In this document: piece by piece, positions 16,090-25,075 of the stretch
How the letters are laid out: every line of letters begins with the position of its first letter
Numbering within the stretch: the first letter of the stretch is position 1
Source: an uncultured Colwellia sp.
GTDB lineage: Bacteria > Pseudomonadota > Gammaproteobacteria > Enterobacterales > Alteromonadaceae
Length of the DNA stretch: 36,038 bases
Reading direction: 5' to 3'
NCBI GenBank assembly: GCA_913063325.1
Contig: CAJXYE010000052.1
Span: forward strand, 1 to 36,038
The notes under the pieces: model-generated
The model's database searches: none
What the model was told of the DNA's origin: nothing
What the model saw: the letters and a program-made list of their open reading frames with translations, nothing else
Program-made: the position numbers and the translations under genes

Positions 16090-17616
16090 GTGCAAGATTT
16101 AGTCAATACGATCAACGGTATCATTTGGAGCCCCGCGCTTATTTATTTGTGTTTAGGCGCCGGTTTATTTTTTACTATATTAACCCGTTTTGTGCAAATA
16201 CGTCAGTTTAATGAAATGTGGCGCCTTCTACTTTCGGGTAAGAGTTCAGAAAAAGGTATTTCATCATTTCAAGCTTTAGCGGTTTCATTGTCAGGGCGTG
16301 TAGGTACGGGTAATATCGCCGGTGTTGCTACCGCAATTGGTTTTGGTGGTCCCGGTGCGGTATTTTGGATGTGGGTTGTAGCCTTTTTTGGCGCAGCAAC
16401 AGCATACATAGAATCAACCAATGCTCAAATTTATAAAGAAGAAGAAGACGGTTTTTACCGTGGTGGTCCAGCGTATTACATTGAAAAAGCGATGGGACAA
16501 AAATGGTACGCATGGATATTTGCTATTGCAACTATTATTGCCTGTGGTCTCATGTTGCCTATGGTGCAATCCAATGGTATTGGCGAAGCGATTACTATGG
16601 TATTTGGTCAAGGCGATACTATTGAAACGGCTCTAGGGACCTTAAGTATGGTTAAGGTTTACACAGCTACCGGTATTGTATTATTACTTGGTTTCATCAT
16701 TTTTGGTGGTGTTAAACGTATTGCTAACTTTACCCAAGTGGTTGTACCGTTTATGGCGCTAGCTTATATTCTAGTGTCATTAGTTATTATTGGTTTAAGT
16801 ATCGATAGATTACCTGAAGTATTTATGATGATAATTAACGATGCCTTTAGCCCTATGGCTGGTGTTGGTGCTGCCATTGGTTGGGGTGTTAAACGCGGTG
16901 TTTACTCAAACGAAGCAGGTCAAGGTACAGGTCCACATGCTGCGGCTGCTGCTGAAGTTGAACATCCAGCACAACAAGGTTTAGTGCAAGCATTTTCAGT
17001 GTACATAGACACCTTATTTGTTTGTTCTGCCACCGCGTTTATGATTTTAATTACCGGCGCATATAATGTTCATGGCGCTGGAGAAGCCTTTTTAATTCAG
17101 AATGTTGCTGCCGATGTTGCGGCTAATAGCCCTGCATATACGCAGTTGGCAGTGGAAAGTGTCTTTAGCGGCGTTGGTAAGCCATTTGTAGCGATTGCTT
17201 TGTTTTTCTTTGCCTTTACAACTATTTTAGCTTATTACTTTATTGCAGAAAATAATGTCTATTACATCCGTAGAACGTTAAAGATTCCTGCATTAAACTT
17301 AATATTGAAGATAGTATTAATCAGTGCAACCTTTTACGGGACAGTTAAAGCGGCAGATTTAGCATGGGGTATGGGTGATATAGGTGTTGGTATGATGGCA
17401 TGGCTTAATATCATTGGTATCATCATCATCTTCTTTATGTCGAAACCGGCTATTAAAGCGCTGAAAGATTATGAAGCGCAACAAAAAGCTGGTGTGAAGA
17501 AATATACTTTCGACCCTAAAGCGTTAGGCATAGAAAATGCTGACTTTTGGGAAGAGCGACTTGCAAAAGAAAACCTAAAAGCGAGTAAAGAAGTTAATAA
17601 AGAAAATAACACTTAA
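16090..17616 (+). CDS. Sodium:alanine symporter (AGCS/AlsT family)
   Basis: A 508-residue inner-membrane transporter of the AGCS family, importing alanine or glycine with sodium. The family signature, in the second hydrophobic block, is GRVGTGNIAGVATAIGFGG followed by PGAVFWMWV. YSNEAGQGTGPHAAAAAEVE is the second conserved block. About ten helices and a polar C-terminal tail are present. GTG at 16090 is the start, with AGAGGAG eight bases upstream. It is monocistronic, ending in a terminator 44 bases on. Subfamily naming (AlsT) is not attempted. Confidence 0.95.
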   Translation: MQDLVNTINGIIWSPALIYLCLGAGLFFTILTRFVQIRQFNEMWRLLLSGKSSEKGISSFQALAVSLSGRVGTGNIAGVATAIGFGGPGAVFWMWVVAFFGAATAYIESTNAQIYKEEEDGFYRGGPAYYIEKAMGQKWYAWIFAIATIIACGLMLPMVQSNGIGEAITMVFGQGDTIETALGTLSMVKVYTATGIVLLLGFIIFGGVKRIANFTQVVVPFMALAYILVSLVIIGLSIDRLPEVFMMIINDAFSPMAGVGAAIGWGVKRGVYSNEAGQGTGPHAAAAAEVEHPAQQGLVQAFSVYIDTLFVCSATAFMILITGAYNVHGAGEAFLIQNVAADVAANSPAYTQLAVESVFSGVGKPFVAIALFFFAFTTILAYYFIAENNVYYIRRTLKIPALNLILKIVLISATFYGTVKAADLAWGMGDIGVGMMAWLNIIGIIIIFFMSKPAIKALKDYEAQQKAGVKKYTFDPKALGIENADFWEERLAKENLKASKEVNKENNT

Positions 17617-17660
17617 TAAAACTCTTTCCCTTAAAGCAAGTTTAACAAAAGCGTAAACTA

Positions 17661-17687
17661 AAAAGCCGTTCATTTTGAACGGCTTTT
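17661..17687 (+). terminator. Rho-independent terminator after the AGCS symporter
   Basis: AAAAGCCGTTCA (17661-17672) pairs with TGAACGGCTTTT (17676-17687) around a three-base loop. The run of T continues to 17689. A-rich and T-rich flanks would let it serve both strands. Confidence 0.92.
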
Positions 17688-17728
17688 TTATTGATTGAAT
17701 TGTTCTATTATCAGTGTTCTTGATGTTC

Positions 17729-17890
17729 ATACCAATTTCATTTAATTATTGCCCACTTGTGCGGGTTAAAATAATCTAAAGCTGCGTTGCTCTTAATCCC
17801 AATAGCCAGCTATTGCTCAATCGAGCGCCTTGCCATGATTTATTTTTCCTAAGCACAACAAGGTCACAAACTTAATAAAAAATGGTATTA
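17729..17890. repeat. Second dispersed repeat family, ATACCAA-like ends
   Basis: The element begins ATACCAATTTCATTTAATTA (17729) and ends in AATAAAAAATGGTATTA (17890), so the ends are inverted copies of each other, imperfect past the first eight bases. The interior differs from the 8152-8420 element and contains a small palindrome (CAATAGCCAGCTATTG). It holds no reading frame. Its right end overlaps the stop codon of the minus-strand AraC gene. Confidence 0.6.
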
Positions 17891-18907
17891 TTTGGCTATT
17901 TGACTACGGTATTCAACAGGAGAAAGTTGGGTATGTTTCTTAAATGCGCGTGCAAAAGTACTAGGAGAGCTGTAGCCTAGTTGATAAGTAATCTCAGTGA
18001 TAGAAATATTTTTTATAGCTAATTTTTGCTTAGCTAACATTAAACGAACGGAGGTGAGCAAACTTAAGAAAGACTGTTTCTCTTGGCTTAACTTACGCTG
18101 AAGAGTTCGCTTGCTCATATGCAATTTATAAGCAATGACTTCTTCGGTTGGACAACCTGCAGGCAATAACTCATTAATAATCTTTATTACTTTACTACTC
18201 GTCTCGCTATTATCCATAGAAGCTAAATGCTTATTAATCACCATTTCATTCAGTTCAACTAATTCTTCATCATGTGTTGGTAAAAGCTCAGTTAATAAAG
18301 TTTTTGAAAAGGAAATACCATTGAATGCTTGGTTGCCATAAACAGGGCATTGAAAGTAGTCTTGGTAGGCTTGATTGTTTTCGTCAATATCAAAAGTAAA
18401 GTAAACACCGGTTGCAGGTATGTTTTTACCTGCGGCTAAGCGAAACATTTTTAAGAAAAACCCTAAACCTAGCTCAATGGCACAATGGTGAACTTTAAAT
18501 GTTGCCTCTGGGGTTAAAGGCTTTTGATATTGAATCAATAACTCTTCACCGTTTTCAGTATTACGTTCTAATAAATCTATTTGCATTATGGTATTAATTA
18601 ACTGACTACTGGAGATAAAACGTCTTAGGCCTTCTTCTAAATTTGCACTAGCAAGCCAAGCCATACCAATGCCTTTTAAATAAGTGGGTTGGAACAATGA
18701 CGCAGCAACTAAGCCAAGTTCATTATTGCCTGTTGCCTTAACTGACAATTGCCACAAATCAGCCATTTTTTCCATGGGGATACGCTTTTGTTCAGTATCG
18801 TTAATATCGATATCTGCTTGAGAAAAAACAGGCTCCGCATCTACTTCATATATAGATAAAACTTGTGCTATCAAGCGAGGAATGGTCGAAAGTGTTGTTT
18901 GGCTCAT
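17888..18907 (-). CDS. AraC-family regulator, Arabinose_bd sensor type
   Basis: A 339-residue regulator with an N-terminal arabinose-binding-like sensor domain (residues 20-210; LWQLSVKATGNNELGLVAA) and a C-terminal double helix-turn-helix (MSKRTLQRKLSQEKQSFLS; ITYQLGYSSPSTFARAFKKH). This layout fits the OruR/ArgR-type group. It is divergent from the DUF3313-RND operon, 199 bases between starts, and is the natural candidate to control it. AGAGAA provides the ribosome site. Its stop codon TAA is the tip of the adjacent dispersed repeat, so the last residues may have been altered when that element arrived. It is a paralogue type of the regulator at 2646, but the two are clearly distinct. Confidence 0.93.
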   Translation of the reverse strand: MSQTTLSTIPRLIAQVLSIYEVDAEPVFSQADIDINDTEQKRIPMEKMADLWQLSVKATGNNELGLVAASLFQPTYLKGIGMAWLASANLEEGLRRFISSSQLINTIMQIDLLERNTENGEELLIQYQKPLTPEATFKVHHCAIELGLGFFLKMFRLAAGKNIPATGVYFTFDIDENNQAYQDYFQCPVYGNQAFNGISFSKTLLTELLPTHDEELVELNEMVINKHLASMDNSETSSKVIKIINELLPAGCPTEEVIAYKLHMSKRTLQRKLSQEKQSFLSLLTSVRLMLAKQKLAIKNISITEITYQLGYSSPSTFARAFKKHTQLSPVEYRSQIAK

Positions 18908-19106
18908 AAATTCTCTATGGATTTATACTCGGTCAAATAAAAACGTATTTGTACGGGGTAATACAAGTTGTAAGCTAATGACATAAATGAATAGTGGCCA
19001 AAGGAAGTTGTCCTATTTTGCACAGTGAATGGCACAAGATGCAAAGCTATTAATCGCTAATTCTAGCATTATAGTTAGGCAAATAATTCATTTATCTAGG
19101 TCCGTT

Positions 19107-19820
19107 ATGTTATCAAAAGTACAAAGCAAAATTCCTGCAATATCAATTATGTTTTTATCCTCTTTATTGTTAAGTGGTTGTATGAATATTACCGATCAAC
19201 AAAAGTCTGGTTTTCTAAAGAACTATGAAGGTTTTGAAGATGTCTATGATCCGGATTACACCAAGGTTTATCGTAGTGAAAACTTTACCGTTGACATGAT
19301 TGCCGATATGGAGCGAATAAGGCTAGTACCTTTTGAAATGTTGGTTGCCGAAGACGCTACATTTACACCCCAAGAGCTAGATGAATTATCTCAATACTTT
19401 CACAAACAAATGGGTGATAGGTTAATTGCTAATAACTATAAGCTGGTAAAACTAGCAGGACCTAGAACAATCACTATTCGAGGGGCTTTTTCTGGTGTCA
19501 AATTTGATGAACCTGAATTGATGCCGACAGACTTTATTCCTTTTCGCATGGTTTTAAATGCCGGTAATTTTGCCTATTTACAAATTACCGATAAAAGTGA
19601 TGTTACAACTAAAGTTTCAGTAGAAATAGAGTTTTTGAATGGCATTCGCCGTGAACGTATTTTAGCTGCCATCAGTACTAAATATGTTGACAATACTATT
19701 GCCAATTCGGGCATTGATGACATGACGGTGGTAAAAGCATTATTAGATATGTGGGCAGAAAAATTTGTTGACCGCCTTGTTGAAATACGTGCTGACAAGC
19801 ACGGTAAACAAGAAGGTTAA
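19107..19820 (+). CDS. DUF3313-family lipoprotein
   Basis: A 237-residue outer- or inner-membrane lipoprotein. The ATG at 19107 is chosen over an in-frame start 78 bases upstream because it begins a normal lipoprotein signal ending SLLLSGC, the lipobox. Family traits include SGFLKNYEGFEDVYDPDYTKV after the lipidated Cys, and the late GRRERILAAISTKYV/MWAEKFVDRL region. DUF3313 proteins have no assigned function. The RND adaptor gene starts 59 bases after the stop, so the lipoprotein is likely co-transcribed with the efflux genes. In the 199-base gap to the AraC gene, AAGTTGT occurs twice, 40 bp apart (18965 and 19005), and may be regulatory. Confidence 0.8.
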   Translation: MLSKVQSKIPAISIMFLSSLLLSGCMNITDQQKSGFLKNYEGFEDVYDPDYTKVYRSENFTVDMIADMERIRLVPFEMLVAEDATFTPQELDELSQYFHKQMGDRLIANNYKLVKLAGPRTITIRGAFSGVKFDEPELMPTDFIPFRMVLNAGNFAYLQITDKSDVTTKVSVEIEFLNGIRRERILAAISTKYVDNTIANSGIDDMTVVKALLDMWAEKFVDRLVEIRADKHGKQEG

Positions 19821-19879
19821 GTCTGATATACCCTTACACCTCAAATAAAACAAACAAGAAAGCAGGGAATTTATCCGCA

Positions 19880-21016
19880 ATGAAATTTAACCAAGTTGTA
19901 AAATATTTATTCGTAACGTCAATGTCTATAAGCTTGTTAAGTGCCTGTGATAAGCCTATAAAAATCGAATCAGAACAGCAGTTAAGACCTGTTAGAAGTT
20001 TGGTTGTACACACCGTTGATGTAAATCAAGCGTTAGAGTTTACCGCAGTCGTTGATGCGGTAAACCGAGCTGACTTATCGTTTAAAATCTCTGGTGAATT
20101 AACTCACTTTTTGGTTAAACAGGGTGATAAAGTAAAAAAAGGTGATGTGATCGCAAAACTTGATGATACCGACTTACTTATTTACCTAGCCGAAGCACAA
20201 GCGCACTATGACAAAGCAATGGCTGATTTATTTCGCGCTAAGGAACTGGTTAAAACAAGTTATATTTCAGCTTCTGAGTTTGACCAAATACGAACCAGTG
20301 CACAATCAGCTAAAGCGCAATTAGCCGGTGCTAACAACAACCTAAATTACAGTACGCTAAGAGCTTCTTTCGATGGCATTATTGCAAAAGTATATAGTAA
20401 AAATCACCAAGAAATTAATGCTAAAGAGCACATCGTTAGATTACACGATTTAAGTAAAATTCAACTGATCGTCAATATCCCTGAAAGCATCATGATTCAT
20501 TTGCAAAAAAATGCGGCCCAAGGTGAAGTCAATGCTAGCTTTAATTCCATTAAAAATCACAAGTTCCCACTGCAGTTTAGTGAAGTTTCCACGTTGGCGG
20601 ATGAACACAGTAAAACCTATGAAGTTATCTTTACCATGGAGGCATTAGCAGGTTACGTTATTTTACCCGGTATGACTGCCTCGGTCAGTGCTCAAGTTGC
20701 ATTACCTAACCATGAGGATCAAGTTCAACCTAGTTTTTATTTACCCAGTCACACCGTATTGAAAGATAGTCAAGGAAACTATGTTTTTGTTGTTAACAAG
20801 CATGACGTTGGTGTTGGTCAAATATCAAGAAAGTCAGTGCTTATTGGCAATATCACAGCGCAAGGCATTGAAGTCTTCACTGGGTCAAAGTCTGGCTCAA
20901 CATCTAGTCTACAGTCCGGTGACCACGTTGTCAGCGCTGGTATGAGCAAAGTAACTTCAGGCACATTAGTTAAGTTTATTAACGCTAGCGAAACAAACGC
21001 TATCGTTAATCTATAG
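19880..21016 (+). CDS. RND efflux periplasmic adaptor subunit (lipoprotein)
   Basis: A 378-residue membrane-fusion protein linking an RND pump to an outer-membrane channel. A lipoprotein signal ends in LLSACDK. The lipoyl half-motifs flank a coiled-coil hairpin (FKISGELTHFLVKQGDKVKK, KGDVIAKLDDTDL, then STLRASFDGIIAKVYSKNHQ). The beta-barrel and membrane-proximal domains (LPGMTASVSAQVALP) follow. The length is normal. It lies 19 bases before the permease gene, so both form one transcription unit. Substrates are unknown. Confidence 0.93.
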   Translation: MKFNQVVKYLFVTSMSISLLSACDKPIKIESEQQLRPVRSLVVHTVDVNQALEFTAVVDAVNRADLSFKISGELTHFLVKQGDKVKKGDVIAKLDDTDLLIYLAEAQAHYDKAMADLFRAKELVKTSYISASEFDQIRTSAQSAKAQLAGANNNLNYSTLRASFDGIIAKVYSKNHQEINAKEHIVRLHDLSKIQLIVNIPESIMIHLQKNAAQGEVNASFNSIKNHKFPLQFSEVSTLADEHSKTYEVIFTMEALAGYVILPGMTASVSAQVALPNHEDQVQPSFYLPSHTVLKDSQGNYVFVVNKHDVGVGQISRKSVLIGNITAQGIEVFTGSKSGSTSSLQSGDHVVSAGMSKVTSGTLVKFINASETNAIVNL

Positions 21017-21035
21017 ATAAGCACAAGGACAGTCT

Positions 21036-24000
21036 ATGAATATTACACGTTTGGCAATCACCAACAATCGCACCACCTTTATGTTGATGTTAGTGATTAT
21101 TTTCTTCGGTATTAATGCTTATAAAGGTATGCCTAAAGATTATGATCCAGGTTTTATTATCCGTACCGCACAAGTGATTACCCAGTTCCCCGGTGCTAGC
21201 CCCGAGCGGGTAGAGATGCTTATTACCGATAAGTTAGAGCTGGTTATTCAAGAATTGCCTGAACTAGACTTTGTTAAAAGTGAATCGCGTACCGGTATCT
21301 CAATTATTAGTGTCAATATTAAGGAAAGTTACCGTAATTTGCGTCCTATTTGGGATAATTTACGCCGTAAAATTGATGCGGCTCAAATAGAACTACCCCC
21401 TGAGAGTTCCTCATCAGTTGTTAATGATGAGTTTGGTGATGTATTTGGTATTGTTATTGGCTTAACAGCAGAAGGTTATGATTACCGCGATATGAAAACC
21501 ATCGCCGATCAGGCCAAAGACGCCTTACTTAGACTGAGTGAAGCGGCTAAAGTAAACGTATTTGGTGAGCAACAAGAGCATATTTTTCTAGAGTACGATA
21601 ATGCTCATTTAGCCAATTTAGGTATTTCGCCTAGTCAATTAAGTGAGCAGTTATCCAGTCGAAATATTGTTATTTCTGGTGGCAGCATCATCTTAAAAGA
21701 TGAGCAAATCTCCCTAGAGCCAAGCGGTAATTTCGAAAACATTGATGAAATTAAAAAAACGATTATCCAAATGCCTGGTAGTGATCGTTTACTTTATTTA
21801 AGTGATTTGGTTACCGTTAAACGCAGTTATGTTGATCCGGTAAAAAGCAAAGTTAGTCTTTCTGGAGAGCGAGCATTATCTATTGCAGTAGCGATGCGCG
21901 AAGGGGGTAATAACATTTTGTTGGGTCAACAAGTCAACGAACTTATTGCACAATTCAATAAAGATTATCCGATTGGAGTGACTTTCGAAACAGTATCATT
22001 TTTACCTTTCGATGTAGAAAAAAAAGTACACGATTTTTCGAGTAGTTTAATACAAGCGGTTATTATTGTTACCTTAGTTATGCTACTCAGTTTAGGTTTT
22101 AGGACAGGTCTTATAGTTGCCTTACTTATCCCATCTAGCATGATATTTAGTATTCTTATTATGTCATTATTTAACATTGGCATAGACCAGATTTCATTAG
22201 CCGCGTTAATTATCTCGCTAGGCATGTTGGTTGATAATGGCATTGTTATGTCCGAAAGTATTATGGTCTCGATGGAAAAAGGTAAAAAAGCCATTGATGC
22301 TGCTGTCGATTCAGCCCATGAACTAAAAATACCTTTGTTGACTTCATCACTAACCACGGCTGCGGCATTTTTACCTATATTTCTCGCTGAGTCAGCGACA
22401 GGGGAATACACAGCGTCTTTGTTTAAAGTGGTCAGTATTACCTTATTATGTTCATGGGTGTTATCAATGACAGTGATCCCAATGTTATGTGTAAATTTTA
22501 TGAAAGTTAAAAAGACCACACAACTTTTTGATAGTAAATTATTTGTCGGTTATCGTACTTTGTTACTTAACTTACTGCGTTTTCGCTGGTTGACGTTATT
22601 AGTGACTTTAACATTGTTTATTCTTGCTGTTTGGGGACTTTCATTTATTCCTAAACTATTTTTCCCTCCCTCAGACCGTGCTTTTTTCAAAATGGAAATG
22701 GAATTACCCATTGGCACTACATTAGCGGCTACCGAAGGGGTCACTAAGCAAATTGAGTCGTATATAAACGCAGAGCTCAAAGCAAACTCAGCGGGTGATA
22801 TCGGTGTGACCAACTGGGTTACCTACATAGGCAATGGCGGACCACGATTCTTATTAACGCACAACCCTAAACCAAACAGTAGTAATTATGCCTTAATGAT
22901 TATCAATGTTACGGACAACGCATTAGTTGACGACACTATAAATAAACTCGAGCGCTTTAGTGTGGAAAATTTCCCTGATTTATTAGTGAAACTTCGTAAA
23001 ATAGAAAATGGCTCTCCTATTGAGAATCCGGTTGAAGTGCGTATTAATGGCTCGCATGCACAGCAGTTATTTCCTATTATCGAGCAAGTTAAGCAGCGTA
23101 TGGCCAAAATAAATGGTGTTAAATCGATTAGTGATAATTGGGGCATGCCAATTAAAAAGTTGCAGGTCAATATCAATCAAAGTCGTGCTCGTCGTGCTGG
23201 TGTTACCAGTAAAGATATTGCCATGTCATTACAAACAGGTCTTTCAGGAGTAGAGTTAAGCCAATATAGGGAAGGGGATATTGTTATTCCTATTACCATG
23301 CGCTCTCAAGAAGGCGATCGTCAAGATATTGGTAAGTTACAAGCACTCGCTGTGTATTCACAGTCAAGTGGCAGCTCAGTACCGTTAACACAAGTTGCCG
23401 ACATAAAAGTCGTGTGGCAATCGGCCAAGATATTACGTCGAGATCGCTTAAAAACCATCACCATCGGAGGACAAATAGATAATAGTATTACCGCTGATCA
23501 GGCTTTTAAAGAGTTGATACCTTGGTTGGAAGAACAACAAAAAAATTGGCCTATTTCCTATACCTATGAACTAGGCGGTGAATTTGAAACATCTGGTAAA
23601 GCGAATAAGTCGATCGGTGAAAAGTTACCCATAGCTGGCTTTATTATTTTGTTATTACTTATCGCGCAGTTCAACTCAGTACGAAAGGCCGTCATTATAT
23701 TGCTAACTATCCCATTAGGGCTTATTGGTGTTACCAGCGGCTTGTTAGTAGGGCAATCTTTTATTGGCTTCATGACATTATTAGGTATTATTTCCTTGGC
23801 GGGAATCGTTATTAATAATGCTATTGTATTGTTAGAGCGCATTCAAATAGAACTTAATGAAAATCCAGACGAACCTTGTTTTGCAATTATCAATGCCGCA
23901 CAACAAAGGCTTAGGCCCATAGTACTAACTACCACTACCACAATATTTGGCTTAATACCGTTATATATAAGTGGCGGAGAATTTTGGCAGCCTATGGCAA

Positions 24001-24125
24001 TTGCCATTATGGGTGGTCTATTGTTATCAACGGTATTTACCTTAGGGGTCATTCCTGTCGTTTATGCGGTATTATTCGCTATCAAAATGCCGACTAAAGC
24101 AATTGAAGGCTCTCTTAACTCATAA
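21036..24125 (+). CDS. RND-family efflux permease (HAE1-type)
   Basis: A 1029-residue inner-membrane proton antiporter of the RND superfamily with the duplicated layout of twelve helices and two large periplasmic loops. The transmembrane-4 motif reads LGMLVDNGIVMSE with Asp400 and Asn401, where AcrB has two aspartates. In transmembrane-10 Asn927 replaces the AcrB lysine (GIVINNAIVLLER). Such DN/NN forms are usual in one large branch of HAE1-like pumps, so the gene need not be inactive. No outer-membrane channel gene follows; the pump would use a shared TolC-type channel. A hairpin 11 bases after the stop ends the operon. Confidence 0.94.
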   Translation: MNITRLAITNNRTTFMLMLVIIFFGINAYKGMPKDYDPGFIIRTAQVITQFPGASPERVEMLITDKLELVIQELPELDFVKSESRTGISIISVNIKESYRNLRPIWDNLRRKIDAAQIELPPESSSSVVNDEFGDVFGIVIGLTAEGYDYRDMKTIADQAKDALLRLSEAAKVNVFGEQQEHIFLEYDNAHLANLGISPSQLSEQLSSRNIVISGGSIILKDEQISLEPSGNFENIDEIKKTIIQMPGSDRLLYLSDLVTVKRSYVDPVKSKVSLSGERALSIAVAMREGGNNILLGQQVNELIAQFNKDYPIGVTFETVSFLPFDVEKKVHDFSSSLIQAVIIVTLVMLLSLGFRTGLIVALLIPSSMIFSILIMSLFNIGIDQISLAALIISLGMLVDNGIVMSESIMVSMEKGKKAIDAAVDSAHELKIPLLTSSLTTAAAFLPIFLAESATGEYTASLFKVVSITLLCSWVLSMTVIPMLCVNFMKVKKTTQLFDSKLFVGYRTLLLNLLRFRWLTLLVTLTLFILAVWGLSFIPKLFFPPSDRAFFKMEMELPIGTTLAATEGVTKQIESYINAELKANSAGDIGVTNWVTYIGNGGPRFLLTHNPKPNSSNYALMIINVTDNALVDDTINKLERFSVENFPDLLVKLRKIENGSPIENPVEVRINGSHAQQLFPIIEQVKQRMAKINGVKSISDNWGMPIKKLQVNINQSRARRAGVTSKDIAMSLQTGLSGVELSQYREGDIVIPITMRSQEGDRQDIGKLQALAVYSQSSGSSVPLTQVADIKVVWQSAKILRRDRLKTITIGGQIDNSITADQAFKELIPWLEEQQKNWPISYTYELGGEFETSGKANKSIGEKLPIAGFIILLLLIAQFNSVRKAVIILLTIPLGLIGVTSGLLVGQSFIGFMTLLGIISLAGIVINNAIVLLERIQIELNENPDEPCFAIINAAQQRLRPIVLTTTTTIFGLIPLYISGGEFWQPMAIAIMGGLLLSTVFTLGVIPVVYAVLFAIKMPTKAIEGSLNS

Positions 24126-24135
24126 TAGATAAAAC

Positions 24136-24173
24136 TTCGCCATTTCACTGTCGCTGGCTAGTGAAATAGCGAA
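24136..24173 (+). terminator. Stem-loop after the RND operon, possible terminator
   Basis: TTCGC and ATTTCACT (24136-24149) pair with AGTGAAAT and GCGAA (24160-24173), with one base bulged on each side and a ten-base loop. No T-run follows on the plus strand, so efficiency is uncertain. Confidence 0.45.
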
Positions 24174-24288
24174 ATAGGTCAGGTATACTAAGCGAAAATA
24201 AAGCAAGTTACTTTACTTTTATTCTTTTATAACGGTAGAGATAAAGTACTTGTTTCAACGTACTGACTATCATTAGATGAGTAACTAA

Positions 24289-24618
24289 ATGGCCGTTATC
24301 AATTGCCCAGGTTGTAGTAAAAAGATTTCTGATAAAGCAAAATCGTGTAACCACTGTAACCTTGATTTATCTGAGCTAGATTCTGATAAACTCGCCAGTC
24401 TCAATCGCGTGAGTTTAATCAATAAAACTCAACGTCTGATGAATTACTCTTTTATTGCCATGTTATTCTTTTGTGGTGGTTTTTTATTTATGTTTTGGGA
24501 TAATGTTATCCCTGGCAGTTGGCAACATAGCGCAGCCATGGTCAGCGCCATTATTGGCTTTGTAATGTATATAATTATTCGCGCCATGTTGTTATTGACT
24601 AAGCGTAAAGCAAGATAG
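24289..24618 (+). CDS. Zinc-ribbon membrane protein, function unknown
   Basis: A 109-residue protein with an N-terminal zinc ribbon, CPGCSKKISDKAKSCNHC (residues 6-23, CxxC...CxxC), and two membrane helices at about 48-66 and 76-96, ending in a basic KRKAR. The ribbon would be cytoplasmic. Such proteins are common and unassigned. It stands 80 bases upstream of the YeaC gene, possibly in the same transcript as YeaC and the DUF349 protein. Confidence 0.78.
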   Translation: MAVINCPGCSKKISDKAKSCNHCNLDLSELDSDKLASLNRVSLINKTQRLMNYSFIAMLFFCGGFLFMFWDNVIPGSWQHSAAMVSAIIGFVMYIIIRAMLLLTKRKAR

Positions 24619-24697
24619 TTATTTATTTATAATAGCTTAATTAGTCAAGAATAAAAAATAAACACTCTCTTTCATACTACAACACCTCGGGATTCTA

Positions 24698-25021
24698 ATG
24701 GATTTAATTAACACCATAGACGCTATGTCAAATGACATGTATTTACGCTTAAAGTGTGCCGCCGAAACAGGCAAGTGGCCTGAAGGCACGGTTGTTGATA
24801 AAGCACAGCGTGCAACAGCCTTACAATTAAGCATGGCATATCAAGCTAGGCACTTAGATAATGATGAGATGCTTACCATTGGCCCTGATGGCCATGTAGT
24901 CGAAAAGAATAAACGCCAATTAAAAGCTGAATTTTCTAGCTATAAGCCTGAAGAAGAAGTTAAAAAGTGCAGTAAGCCAACACAAGCAGATATCGCTTAT
25001 TTCAGTAACAATGAACTTTAA
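24698..25021 (+). CDS. yeaC: YeaC-like DUF1315 protein
   Basis: A 107-residue member of the DUF1315/YeaC family. The conserved MYLRLKCAAETGKWPEGTVV, LQLSMAYQARHLDNDEMLTI and GPDGHVVEKNKRQLK blocks are all in order. The protein is cytoplasmic and its function is unknown. The C-terminal 25 residues are variable. It lies 54 bases before the DUF349 gene; joint transcription is likely. Confidence 0.88.
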   Translation: MDLINTIDAMSNDMYLRLKCAAETGKWPEGTVVDKAQRATALQLSMAYQARHLDNDEMLTIGPDGHVVEKNKRQLKAEFSSYKPEEEVKKCSKPTQADIAYFSNNEL

Positions 25022-25075
25022 GTCTGTACTTAACATTGCTGTCGTTATTCTCCAACTGAAAGAATTAAATAAACC

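Noticed and set aside
22221..22250. Asp-Asn instead of Asp-Asp in RND transmembrane helix 4, with Asn for Lys in helix 10
   Set aside because: First suspected as an inactive pump, but this combination is common in another HAE1 branch and both helices are otherwise intact.
21965..22519. 184-residue open frame on the minus strand inside the RND permease
   Set aside because: It lies antisense to a well-conserved transporter region, has no ribosome site or family features, and is best explained as a shadow frame.
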